From Chlamydiota bacterium (GTDB lineage Bacteria; Chlamydiota; Chlamydiia; Chlamydiales; SM23-39): a stretch of DNA of 9,396 nt. The DNA lies in assembly GCA_027449725.1 (NCBI GenBank), contig DAIDLB010000137.1, forward strand, positions 1 through 9,396, in the 5' to 3' direction. Of the stretch, positions 1 through 5,921 are shown in pieces; positions within the stretch are counted from its first letter, which is position 1; each line of letters starts with the position of its first letter. Below the pieces are notes generated by a model. That model searched no databases, had not been told where the DNA came from, and saw nothing but the letters and a program-made list of their open reading frames with translations. Both the position numbers and the translations under genes were made by a program.

Positions 1-283
1 TTTAAAACTATCGAATTGTAAAGTTGGGCTATTGATCAATTTTAATGTAACTTTTCTGAAGGAAGGAATCCGTCGATTAAAATCTTAATCCTTCTCTGTG
101 GCCTCTGTGCTCTCTAGTGAGCTTTGCGAACGTGTGGTAGAAATTGTTCGAAATTCTGAGGGCATTTAAGCTCGGCGATCAATCAGGTTTTCTCGATTCT
201 TCAACTTTTTTCGGTATATACATACTGTAATTGCGCTTCCCTTTAAGGAGAGGCGTGTAGATAGGCCAAAATAATCCCGAAAA
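1..283. other. AT-rich non-coding end with a short CTCTGTG repeat
   Basis: No supportable gene lies here. Positions 94-120 hold three imperfect 9-base units (CTCTGTGGC, CTCTGTGCT, CTCTAGTGA). Read on the minus strand this gives a CACAGAGGCCACAGAG-type string, which I recall as a scattered extragenic sequence in many environmental bacterial genomes; that recollection is untested. The stretch lies downstream of the methyltransferase stop and may include the junction that cut off its hydrolase part. No T-run terminator for that gene is evident. Confidence 0.4.
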
Positions 284-1294
284 TCAACGAACCCTCCTCG
301 TGACTATACCCCCTAGGGTGCTATCGGCCAGACCGTGGCTTTGGATCGTTTGGGCGATCTTATGGCTGCCGCCATAGCCATGAAAACAGATCAGAGTACG
401 GTCGTTTGTTCCGGGAAGCGATACAAGATGGAGGTCATAATCAAAAGAATAGGGCTTTTGGGCCCGAAATATGCCGGCCATCAGCTCTTGAGTTGCAAAT
501 GCATCGCGCTGGTACTCCCAGCTATCGATGCAATAACCGAAAACTTCCCGGCCATAGTCTTTTGTGATTCGATCTTCAAGTTCCCCGATTTTTTGGATGT
601 TTCCTTGGGAGTAACCCGCTATTTCGGGAGAGACGTTTTCCAATTGAATTTGTGAAAAGCCTGCATTTTGCAAGAGAGACAGGTATTGATCCGGTGTAAT
701 GAGGTGGTAGGCAACTCCATCCATGTCCATCATTTTCTGTGTCTTTTCACTGTAGGGGAATTGCGTGCGCATCCAATCGAGGATCACAATCTCTCCGCCC
801 GGCTTCAACACGCGCAGTATTTCGGAGAAGAACGCCGGTTTTACTTCAATCGGAACATGCAGAATCGTTTCTTTGCTGATGACGACATCGAATGAGCCAT
901 CAGCAAATTGACTCAGAGATGCGGGGTGATCCATCAGGACGAAGCGAAGAGACCTTTTGGGCTTTGCCAACTCCTGGTTGGCAAGCGAGCGCCGATAGAG
1001 CCACTCCTGCGGCTCGAGACCGGTAATGTCCGCCGCGTAGGTTTCCGCCAAATAGATGTCGGGCCCGCCGAGCCCTGATCCGATGTCCAGAACCTTTTTG
1101 TTCTCAAGGGAGCAGCCCGCGACCATTCGTTCGACCGACGCGTTGCCTCCTTGCGAGAGAAACCCCTCGCCATAGATCAGCTCCACAAGGCCGATGAACT
1201 CTTCATGGTAGCCCTGACTGGCCGATTGCCGGATGGTGTCCTCTTGGGCAAAAAGAAATCCGAAGACCAGGAAAAAAAGGAATGTAAAACGCAT
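284..1294 (-). CDS. Exported-looking SAM methyltransferase (phosphoethanolamine methyltransferase-like) with truncated alpha/beta-hydrolase tail
   Basis: A class I SAM-dependent methyltransferase resembling the phosphoethanolamine N-methyltransferase family. I chose the ATG at 1294 because GGGAG sits 5 bases before it; the ATG at 1306 (four residues longer) has no Shine-Dalgarno. Counting from 1294 (336 aa), residues 1-16 form a hydrophobic stretch ending LFA-Q, like a signal peptide. Residues 41-50 are YGEGFLSQGG, typical just before the SAM fold. Motif I is VLDIGSGLGG (68-77), followed by FDVVISKETILHV (135-147) and the post-motif LKPGGEIVILDW (163-174). The methyltransferase part ends near residue 281. 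The tail TLICFHGYGGS (300-310) looks like the second strand and oxyanion loop of an alpha/beta hydrolase, but the protein stops 26 residues later without a GxSxG nucleophile elbow. The substrate is unknown. Export of a SAM enzyme is odd, so the N-terminus could instead be a membrane anchor. Confidence 0.8.
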   Translation of the reverse strand: MRFTFLFFLVFGFLFAQEDTIRQSASQGYHEEFIGLVELIYGEGFLSQGGNASVERMVAGCSLENKKVLDIGSGLGGPDIYLAETYAADITGLEPQEWLYRRSLANQELAKPKRSLRFVLMDHPASLSQFADGSFDVVISKETILHVPIEVKPAFFSEILRVLKPGGEIVILDWMRTQFPYSEKTQKMMDMDGVAYHLITPDQYLSLLQNAGFSQIQLENVSPEIAGYSQGNIQKIGELEDRITKDYGREVFGYCIDSWEYQRDAFATQELMAGIFRAQKPYSFDYDLHLVSLPGTNDRTLICFHGYGGSHKIAQTIQSHGLADSTLGGIVTRRVR

Positions 1295-1331
1295 CTTTGC
1301 TCCCATTTAAGCGGAGGGAATAGTATGTTGG

Positions 1332-2024
1332 ATGGCCCATATGCTGACAAGCCGAATTTTTAACGATTGGCTCGATTTCCTTTTTCCTCCCATTTGCGCG
1401 ATTTGCAGGGAGCGTGAGAGAAACCTCCTATGCTCGGAGTGCCAGGAGTGGCTCGCACCTCCCGACCCGAGCGTTCGCTGTAGACATTGCTTCGTAGAAA
1501 TGGAAAGCGCCGCCCCTCTCTGCAGGCAGTGCGTAGCATCGCCTCTTCTCGGAGCGCCTCGCGCGCTCCTCTTCGATCCCAGCCCCGTTGCCGGCGCCTG
1601 GAGATCGCTTTTGCTCCAGGAAGACGACGGCGCGTTTGCCGAGATCGCTGCATCGCTTTTGGTCTTGCAGTGGGGGCGGCTCGGATGGCCCCTTCCCGAT
1701 CGGATCGCCATTGTCCCGGCCAAAGGGAAAACGCGATCTCTTCGCTTCATCGGGGAGAGCGCCGCCGCCATGCTTGGAATTCGCCTTTCCCCCGAATTCG
1801 GTCTCCGATGGGCGGGTCTTCTCGATTGGCGTATTCGCAGGATTAAGGACGACCTCCTCGAAAACGAGTCCCTATTGCTCATCGATTTCGAGGGACCCCT
1901 TCAAACCCTCTCTCAAGCTCTTTCTGCACTCTGGCCAGCCTATCCTAAAGAAGTGCGCATCCTCTCTTTATTTGCGGAAAAGTCGCCGGAACGGTACGAT
2001 ACAAATCAAAGGAGGGCTTTATGA
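1332..2024 (+). CDS. comF: ComF-like double zinc-ribbon protein with degenerate phosphoribosyltransferase domain
   Basis: A 230-residue protein of the ComF/GntX family, whose members act in DNA uptake or nucleic-acid metabolism in other bacteria. Four CxxC knuckles (C22/C25, C34/C37, C50/C53, C64/C67) make the N-terminal double zinc ribbon. Residues 120-215 follow the phosphoribosyltransferase fold: PDRIAIVPAKGKTRSLRF matches the 'PVPL...R..R' segment. The usual PRPP loop (DDVxTTGAT) is replaced by LLLIDFEGPLQT (182-192), so catalysis or PRPP binding is probably lost. GGAGGG at 1313-1318 precedes the ATG by 13 bases, which is rather long; ATG 1341 is an alternative. It is divergent from the methyltransferase, only about 37 bases apart, so its promoter must lie inside that gene's 5' end. 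Its TGA overlaps the ATG of the histidine-rich mini-ORF. The family call is firm; competence function is inference. Confidence 0.75.
   Translation: MAHMLTSRIFNDWLDFLFPPICAICRERERNLLCSECQEWLAPPDPSVRCRHCFVEMESAAPLCRQCVASPLLGAPRALLFDPSPVAGAWRSLLLQEDDGAFAEIAASLLVLQWGRLGWPLPDRIAIVPAKGKTRSLRFIGESAAAMLGIRLSPEFGLRWAGLLDWRIRRIKDDLLENESLLLIDFEGPLQTLSQALSALWPAYPKEVRILSLFAEKSPERYDTNQRRAL
1972..2000 (+). promoter_or_regulatory. Candidate sigma70-type promoter for the leader peptide and transporter
   Basis: TTGCGG (1972-1977), a 17-base spacer, and TACGAT (1995-2000) lie inside the 3' end of comF. The expected transcript start near 2007 would give a short leader beginning just before the AAAGGAGGG ribosome site at 2008-2016. 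The -35 matches consensus at 3 of 6 positions and the -10 at 4 of 6, so this is suggestive only. Confidence 0.35.
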
Positions 2025-2089
2025 CGTCCATGATTCAAAACATTCTGAATTCTACTATTTCTTCCCTCCATCATCATCTCCATCATTGA
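2021..2089 (+). CDS. 22-residue histidine-rich leader peptide (putative attenuator peptide)
   Basis: A mini-ORF of 22 codons whose peptide starts MTSMIQNILN and ends SSLHHHLHH. Five of the last six sense codons before TGA are CAT. AAAGGAGGG at 2008-2016, four bases before the ATG, is close to a perfect anti-SD match and the strongest ribosome site in the window. Its ATG shares ATGA with the comF stop, so it may be coupled to comF translation. Between the peptide and the symporter start (2161) sits an intrinsic terminator at 2113-2136. Leader peptides rich in one residue, followed by a terminator before a biosynthesis or transport gene, are the hallmark of ribosome-mediated attenuation; E. coli HisL also carries a His run. 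From 2048 to 2105 there is one G only, at 2088 in the stop codon, which would also suit a Rho loading site. The histidine-sensing role is inference; a metal-binding micropeptide is the alternative. Confidence 0.55.
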   Translation: MTSMIQNILNSTISSLHHHLHH

Positions 2090-2112
2090 TTCTCATTTCT
2101 TTTCCGCTTGCA

Positions 2113-2136
2113 CGTCGCTAAGGCGGCGATTTTTTT
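2113..2136 (+). terminator. Rho-independent terminator / putative attenuator before the symporter
   Basis: The stem CGTCGC (2113-2118) pairs with GCGGCG (2123-2128) over a 4-base TAAG loop, with one G-T wobble. It is followed by A and seven Ts (2130-2136), then AAAATTTTTT. It ends transcription of comF or the leader 25 bases before the symporter start. Because it follows a His-codon mini-ORF it may be conditional. A weak competing pairing exists between TGACGT (2022-2027) and ACGTCG (2112-2117). Confidence 0.7.
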
Positions 2137-2160
2137 AAAATTTTTTATTTGAGAGAAACA

Positions 2161-3489
2161 ATGAACATTTCTGTATTTATTTTTTTTTTACTGCTGCTTC
2201 AAGCCGCTTGCTGGTGGATGGGAAAACGGTCTGCTAAAGGAGTGAAGACCCAAAATGATTACTATCTAGGAGGCGGAAGCGTCCCCTTTTTCCCACTCAC
2301 GGCGACCTTCCTCGCAACGCAGGTCGGAGGCGGGCTCATCCTCGGCTCGGCTGAGGAGGCGAAAACTGTCGGCTGGTGGGTCCTCCTCTATCCTCTGGGA
2401 CAAGTGCTTGGCCTCATCGTTCTCGGATGCGGGATCGGCAGGCGCCTTTCGGGCTTCAAGGTCTCCACCGTAGCGCAAATCTTCGAAGTGGTTTATGGCT
2501 CCCAAATCTTGAAGAAGGCGGCCTCGCTCCTCTCGATCGTCTCCCTCTTCATGATCCTGATCGGCCAGGTGCTCGCTTCCAAGCGCTTTCTCCTCTCGCT
2601 TGGCGTCGACGACGCCTGGATCTTCATCCTCTTCTGGGGAATCCTCATCGCCTACACGTCGATGGGGGGGATGAAGGCGGTGATTGCGACCGATCTCATC
2701 CAAGCGTTTTTCCTCATCGCCATCTTCCTCTTTGCATTTGCCGTCGCCTATTTTGGCGGAACCGCTCCCGAAGCCATCCAAAGCGCTTCCCTCGACATGC
2801 CGACGGAAAAATTCTGCGGGTGGCTCCTCCTGCCCTTCCTTTTCACTTTCATCGAACAAGACATGGGCCAGCGCTGCTTTGCCGCCTCGTCCCCAAAGAC
2901 GCTGGCCAAAGCCTCGATCGGCGCGGGGCTCTTCGCCTTTTTGGTCGCTCTGATCCCGATCTATTTCGGGATGAGGGGAGGCAGCGGCGGCGGCTCCGTA
3001 TTGATGAGCGCGGTCTCGCTCTCGACCGGCCCTGCCATCGCCGCCCTCGTCGGCTGCGGCGTCATCGCCGCCATCCTCTCGACGGCCAACTCCCTGATCA
3101 ACGCGATCGGCTCAAACCTCTCCGAGGATTTCTTCGCCTCAAAAAGCTCGATGCCCAAAATCAAGGCGCTCTCGGCCCTGATCGGCATCGGCGCGATCTT
3201 CGCCTCCTACGCGTTTTCAAGCATCGTAGGCGTCCTCATGCTCTCTTACGAGCTCTCCATCGCCTGTCTTTTCGTCCCTCTCATGGCGGCGCTTTTCGCA
3301 AAAAAACGACGGACTTTCGAGCCGGCCGCGGCATCGATGCTCTTTGGAGCCGCGGGCTTTTTCCTCTTCCGTCAAATCGACTTCCCCATCCCCAAAGAAA
3401 TGGTAGAGATTCTTCTCTCCGCCATCGGATTTGCCATAGGAGCCTATGTACAGAATCGACAGAAAATCACAACTCGGATACGTTCTTAA
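2161..3489 (+). CDS. Sodium:solute symporter (SSS/SLC5 family)
   Basis: An inner-membrane transporter of 442 residues with roughly 12-13 hydrophobic segments, of the LeuT-fold SSS family that couples Na+ entry to uptake of amino acids, sugars or vitamins. Hallmarks are NDYYLGGGSVPFFPLTATFLATQVGGG (residues 32-58, given here in part of its length: NDYYLGGG then TQVGGG), GGMKAVIATDLIQ (169-181), EQDMGQRCFAASSPK (232-246) and LSTANS (306-311), the TM8 segment that contributes to the Na2 site. The ATG at 2161 is preferred, with GAGAG 5 bases upstream; an in-frame TTG at 2149 would add four residues. A run of ten Ts (2180-2189) lies in codons 7-10. The substrate cannot be read from sequence; the histidine-rich leader upstream hints at histidine, which is inference. 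It lies 19 bases before the UhpC-type gene and is probably co-transcribed with it. Confidence 0.85.
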   Translation: MNISVFIFFLLLLQAACWWMGKRSAKGVKTQNDYYLGGGSVPFFPLTATFLATQVGGGLILGSAEEAKTVGWWVLLYPLGQVLGLIVLGCGIGRRLSGFKVSTVAQIFEVVYGSQILKKAASLLSIVSLFMILIGQVLASKRFLLSLGVDDAWIFILFWGILIAYTSMGGMKAVIATDLIQAFFLIAIFLFAFAVAYFGGTAPEAIQSASLDMPTEKFCGWLLLPFLFTFIEQDMGQRCFAASSPKTLAKASIGAGLFAFLVALIPIYFGMRGGSGGGSVLMSAVSLSTGPAIAALVGCGVIAAILSTANSLINAIGSNLSEDFFASKSSMPKIKALSALIGIGAIFASYAFSSIVGVLMLSYELSIACLFVPLMAALFAKKRRTFEPAAASMLFGAAGFFLFRQIDFPIPKEMVEILLSAIGFAIGAYVQNRQKITTRIRS

Positions 3490-3508
3490 TCGTTAAATCG
3501 GATCCGTC

Positions 3509-4843
3509 ATGAACATCCTGCAATTATTCCGCCCCGCCGCCTTCGCTCAGGAAATCGAAGGCGACGAGTCTATCGGAAAGGCCTACCGCTACTGGCGCGC
3601 CCGCATCTTTTCCGGCATCTATGTCGGCTACATTTTCTTTCTCCTCACGCGTAGAAGCATGACGTTCGTCTTTCCCGCGCTAATGGCGGAAACAGGCTTT
3701 ACCATGAGCCAGGTAGGGATCTTGAGCAGCACCCTATCGATCATGTACGGGGCGAGCAAATTCCTCAGCGGCATGATCGCCGACCGCTCCAACCCCCGCT
3801 TCTTCATGGCCATCGGACTCATCTGCACCGGCATCGCCGCCCTCTTCTTCAGCCTCTCGTCGACGCTTCTCTTCTTCGTCTTCTTCACCGCCGTCAACGG
3901 GTTTTTTCAGGGATGGGGATGGCCTCCCTGCGCGCGCCAGCTTACTCACTGGTTTTCCCAAAGAGAGCGCGGCACCTGGTGGGGCCTCTGGAATACGGCG
4001 ACAAGCCTGGGCGTTGGGGCCACAGCCCTCCTCAGCGCCAACATCGCCACCTACTTCGGTTGGCGCGCCGCCGTCTTCATTCCCAGCCTGCTTGCCGTCG
4101 CCGGCGGTTTTCTCATCATGACCCTCATGCGCGACACCCCCCAATCCGTCGGCCTTCCCCCCATCGAAGTCTTCAAGAAAGAAGCCGGAAGCGCCTCTCA
4201 CCCCAAAGAGCGGGAGCTGAGCATCAAAGAAATTCTCTTCAAGTACGTCCTCACCAACCGCTACCTCTGGAATCTCGCCTTCGCCTACTTCTGCATCTAC
4301 ATGATCCGCGAGGCGATCACCTGCTGGGGTCTTCTCTACCTCATCCAAACCAAAGGCTACTCCATCCCCGTCGCCGGCTCGTGCATCGTCTTCGTCGAGA
4401 TGGGCGGCTTCTGCGGCTCGATTGCCGCCGGGTGGATCTCCGACTACTTCTTCAAAGGCAAGCGCGGCCCCGTCACCCTTCTCTTCACCCTCGGCATCTT
4501 CCTTCCCATGCTCTATTTCTGGCTCTCGCCCACAGTCCCTCTCTTCATTGACTTCGCCCTCTTCGCCTTCGCCGGCTTCCTCGTCTACGGTCCCCAGATG
4601 ATCATCGGGATGCACGCCGCCGAACTCGCCCACAAAAAAGCGGCCGCGACCGCCAGCGGCTTCACCGGCACCTTTGCCTACGCCGGAGCCGCCGTCGCCG
4701 GCTACCCGCTCATCCTCCTCACGCAGCACTTCGGCTGGCAAGCCTTCTTCACCGCCCTCGTCCTCACCGTCGCCGCCGCCGCCCTGCTGCTCGCGCCGCT
4801 CTGGTCCGTCCAGCGCCGCCCCGAACCGGCTGTAGCCACTTAA
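3509..4843 (+). CDS. uhpC: UhpC-type hexose-phosphate:phosphate antiporter (MFS, OPA family)
   Basis: A 444-residue, 12-helix organophosphate:phosphate antiporter. In chlamydiae UhpC brings host glucose 6-phosphate into the cell in exchange for phosphate; in E. coli UhpC is the sensor of the uhp system. Similarity to UhpC runs end to end: YRYWRARIF (27-34), the TM1 arginines R48/R49 in LTRRSM, YGASKFLSGMIADRSNPRF (80-98), GWGWPPCARQLTHWFSQRER (135-154), R267 in YMIREAI (the second substrate-binding arginine of GlpT/UhpT) and GPQMIIGMHAAE (361-372). Both key arginines are present, supporting a working transporter. It is 19 bases after the symporter stop, with only a weak ribosome site (GGA), suggesting an operon. 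Its plus strand is strongly C-rich. Its TAA lies within the first intergenic hairpin. Confidence 0.88.
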   Translation: MNILQLFRPAAFAQEIEGDESIGKAYRYWRARIFSGIYVGYIFFLLTRRSMTFVFPALMAETGFTMSQVGILSSTLSIMYGASKFLSGMIADRSNPRFFMAIGLICTGIAALFFSLSSTLLFFVFFTAVNGFFQGWGWPPCARQLTHWFSQRERGTWWGLWNTATSLGVGATALLSANIATYFGWRAAVFIPSLLAVAGGFLIMTLMRDTPQSVGLPPIEVFKKEAGSASHPKERELSIKEILFKYVLTNRYLWNLAFAYFCIYMIREAITCWGLLYLIQTKGYSIPVAGSCIVFVEMGGFCGSIAAGWISDYFFKGKRGPVTLLFTLGIFLPMLYFWLSPTVPLFIDFALFAFAGFLVYGPQMIIGMHAAELAHKKAAATASGFTGTFAYAGAAVAGYPLILLTQHFGWQAFFTALVLTVAAAALLLAPLWSVQRRPEPAVAT

Positions 4844-4858
4844 GGGCTCCGCCCTTAA
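4840..4858. repeat. Perfect hairpin TTAAGGGC-TCC-GCCCTTAA over the uhpC stop
   Basis: Eight-base arms (4840-4847 and 4851-4858) flank a TCC loop; the uhpC TAA (4841-4843) is inside the left arm. There is no T-run behind it, so it is not a typical intrinsic terminator by itself; it could protect the 3' end of the mRNA. It is a member of the AAGGRCTYCGYCCTT family seen twice more within 125 bases. Confidence 0.75.
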
Positions 4859-4865
4859 CAACCCG

Positions 4866-4886
4866 CTAAAGGACTTCGTCCTTTAG
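4866..4886. repeat. Second hairpin, AAAGGAC-TTC-GTCCTTT core
   Basis: Nine-base perfect arms (4866-4874 and 4878-4886) flank a TTC loop. The core AAGGACTTCGTCCTT is the same element as the first hairpin with a paired G-C to A-T change in the stem and C to T in the loop. A modestly T-rich tract (4891-4902) follows, so it may act as the terminator of the symporter-uhpC operon. Confidence 0.7.
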
Positions 4887-4904
4887 AATCCTATTTGTTT
4901 TTAT

Positions 4905-4927
4905 GCTGTCGCACGAGGTGCGTCAGC
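4905..4927. repeat. Third hairpin, GCTGtCGCAC-GAG-GTGCGtCAGC
   Basis: The arms 4905-4914 and 4918-4927 pair except for one T-T mismatch (4909/4923), around a GAG loop. Its sequence is unrelated to the neighbouring AAGGRCTYC elements. It is followed by AGAAAAACA rather than a T-run. Confidence 0.65.
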
Positions 4928-4947
4928 AGAAAAACAATGTGTTTCAA

Positions 4948-4962
4948 AAGGGCGGAGCCCTT
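4948..4962. repeat. Inverted copy of the first hairpin, AAGGGC-GGA-GCCCTT
   Basis: This 15-base element is the exact reverse complement of 4842-4856 and forms its own 6-base-pair hairpin with a GGA loop. It ends 14 bases before the SPFH start and just upstream of its AAGGA ribosome site (4966-4970), so it could affect that gene's translation. With the first copy it brackets a 121-base unit like a small non-autonomous element. Confidence 0.7.
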
Positions 4963-4976
4963 AAAAAGGATGTCAG

Positions 4977-5921
4977 ATGATTCTTATTTTATTGTTTTTC
5001 TGGGTGCTGATCCTTGCGCTTGCTGCGTTTCGCGGCACGCATATCATTCCGCACCAGCATGTGTTTGTGGTGCAGAGGCTGGGGAGGTTCAACCGGGTGC
5101 TCGAGTCGGGGCCAAGGTGGATCATTCCGTTTGTCGATGCGATTGCATACCGCCATTCGTTGAAGGAGGAGGCGATCGAGGTGCATGAGCAGACGGCGAT
5201 CACGCAGGACAACGTCAGCGTGATCTTGGATGGGATCGTCTACGTGAAGATCGTCGATCCGGTGGCGGCATCGTATGGGGTCAAGGACCCGGTGCATGCG
5301 GTCTTGCAGCTCGTACAGACGACGATGCGGTCGGAAGTGGGGAAGATTCCGCTGGACAAGTCGTTTGAGGAGAGGGAGTCTTTGAATGCGAAAATTGTCG
5401 AGGCGATCAACCAGGCGGCGTTGAGTTGGGGGATCAGGTGTCTCAGATATGAGATCAAGGATATCAAGATGCCGGAGGAGATCTGCAAGGCGATGGAATT
5501 GCAGATGACTGCGGAGCGGAAGAAGCGGGCGATGATTTTGGAGTCGGAGGGGCAGAGGCAGGCGCAGATCAACCTGGCGGAGGGGATGAGGGCGAAGGTG
5601 GTGCTGGAGTCTGAGGCGGGGAAGATCGACCGGGTGAACCGGGCGCTTGGCGAGGCAGAGGCGATCGAGATGCTGGCGCGCGCGAGTGCGAGCGGGATCG
5701 GGATGCTGGCGAGCGCATTGGAAGAGCGGGGAGGGGAGAGGGCAGCGTCCTTGCAGGTTGCGGAGAAGTATCTGGAGGCGTTCCGGCAGCTCGCGAAAGA
5801 GGGGAATGCGATCTTGCTGCCGAGCAATCTGCAGCACCCCGGCGCGATGATCGCCGAGGCAATGGCAATTTATGGACAGGTGAAGGGCAAGAGCGCTCTC
5901 TCAGAGGTTAGAGGTGCTTGA
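4977..5921 (+). CDS. SPFH/stomatin-like membrane protein (paraslipin, QmcA type)
   Basis: A 314-residue membrane-anchored SPFH (prohibitin/stomatin) protein, of the kind that scaffolds lipid microdomains and membrane proteases. Residues 1-19 are one hydrophobic segment. The SPFH domain follows from about 23 (VVQRLGRFNRVLESG, 31-45; PFVD, 51-54; TQDNVSVILDGIVYVKI, 76-92) with the stomatin hallmark RSEVGKIPLDKSFEERESLN (118-137). Residues 170-235 (TAERKKRA, ESEGQRQAQINLAEG) form the charged, coiled-coil Glu/Ala-rich part. The length suits QmcA-like proteins (about 305 aa). The start is set by AAGGA at 4966-4970, six bases before ATG. The NfeD partner often next to such genes is not seen. Its coding strand is G-rich, opposite to all genes to its left. 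Its last 21 bases overlap the convergent HAD-like gene. Confidence 0.88.
   Translation: MILILLFFWVLILALAAFRGTHIIPHQHVFVVQRLGRFNRVLESGPRWIIPFVDAIAYRHSLKEEAIEVHEQTAITQDNVSVILDGIVYVKIVDPVAASYGVKDPVHAVLQLVQTTMRSEVGKIPLDKSFEERESLNAKIVEAINQAALSWGIRCLRYEIKDIKMPEEICKAMELQMTAERKKRAMILESEGQRQAQINLAEGMRAKVVLESEAGKIDRVNRALGEAEAIEMLARASASGIGMLASALEERGGERAASLQVAEKYLEAFRQLAKEGNAILLPSNLQHPGAMIAEAMAIYGQVKGKSALSEVRGA

Noticed and set aside
243..315. Continuation of the truncated hydrolase in another frame (simple frameshift)
   Set aside because: I read past the stop in a second minus-strand frame: it gives GYSHEEGSLIFGIILAYLHASP-type residues and then stops near 243, without hydrolase motifs. A rearrangement fits better than a single frameshift.
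1325..1363. ATG at 1325 with ideal spacing from GGAGGG as a tiny ORF before comF
   Set aside because: It gives only 12 codons in another frame with no distinguishing content; it may slightly affect comF translation but cannot be supported as a gene.
2664..2670. Seven-G run in the symporter as a phase-variation tract
   Set aside because: Too short, and explained by two Gly codons of the conserved GGM motif.
2376..3512. Plus-strand open frame of 378 codons inside the symporter, Arg/His/Pro-rich
   Set aside because: Out-of-frame reading of the symporter; composition typical of shadow frames.
3734..4861. Long open frame antisense to the UhpC-type gene (375 codons), Glu/Gly-rich
   Set aside because: A shadow of the C-rich codons (CTC, TTC, GCC) of the real gene; no family motif, and the sense frame is an unmistakable transporter.
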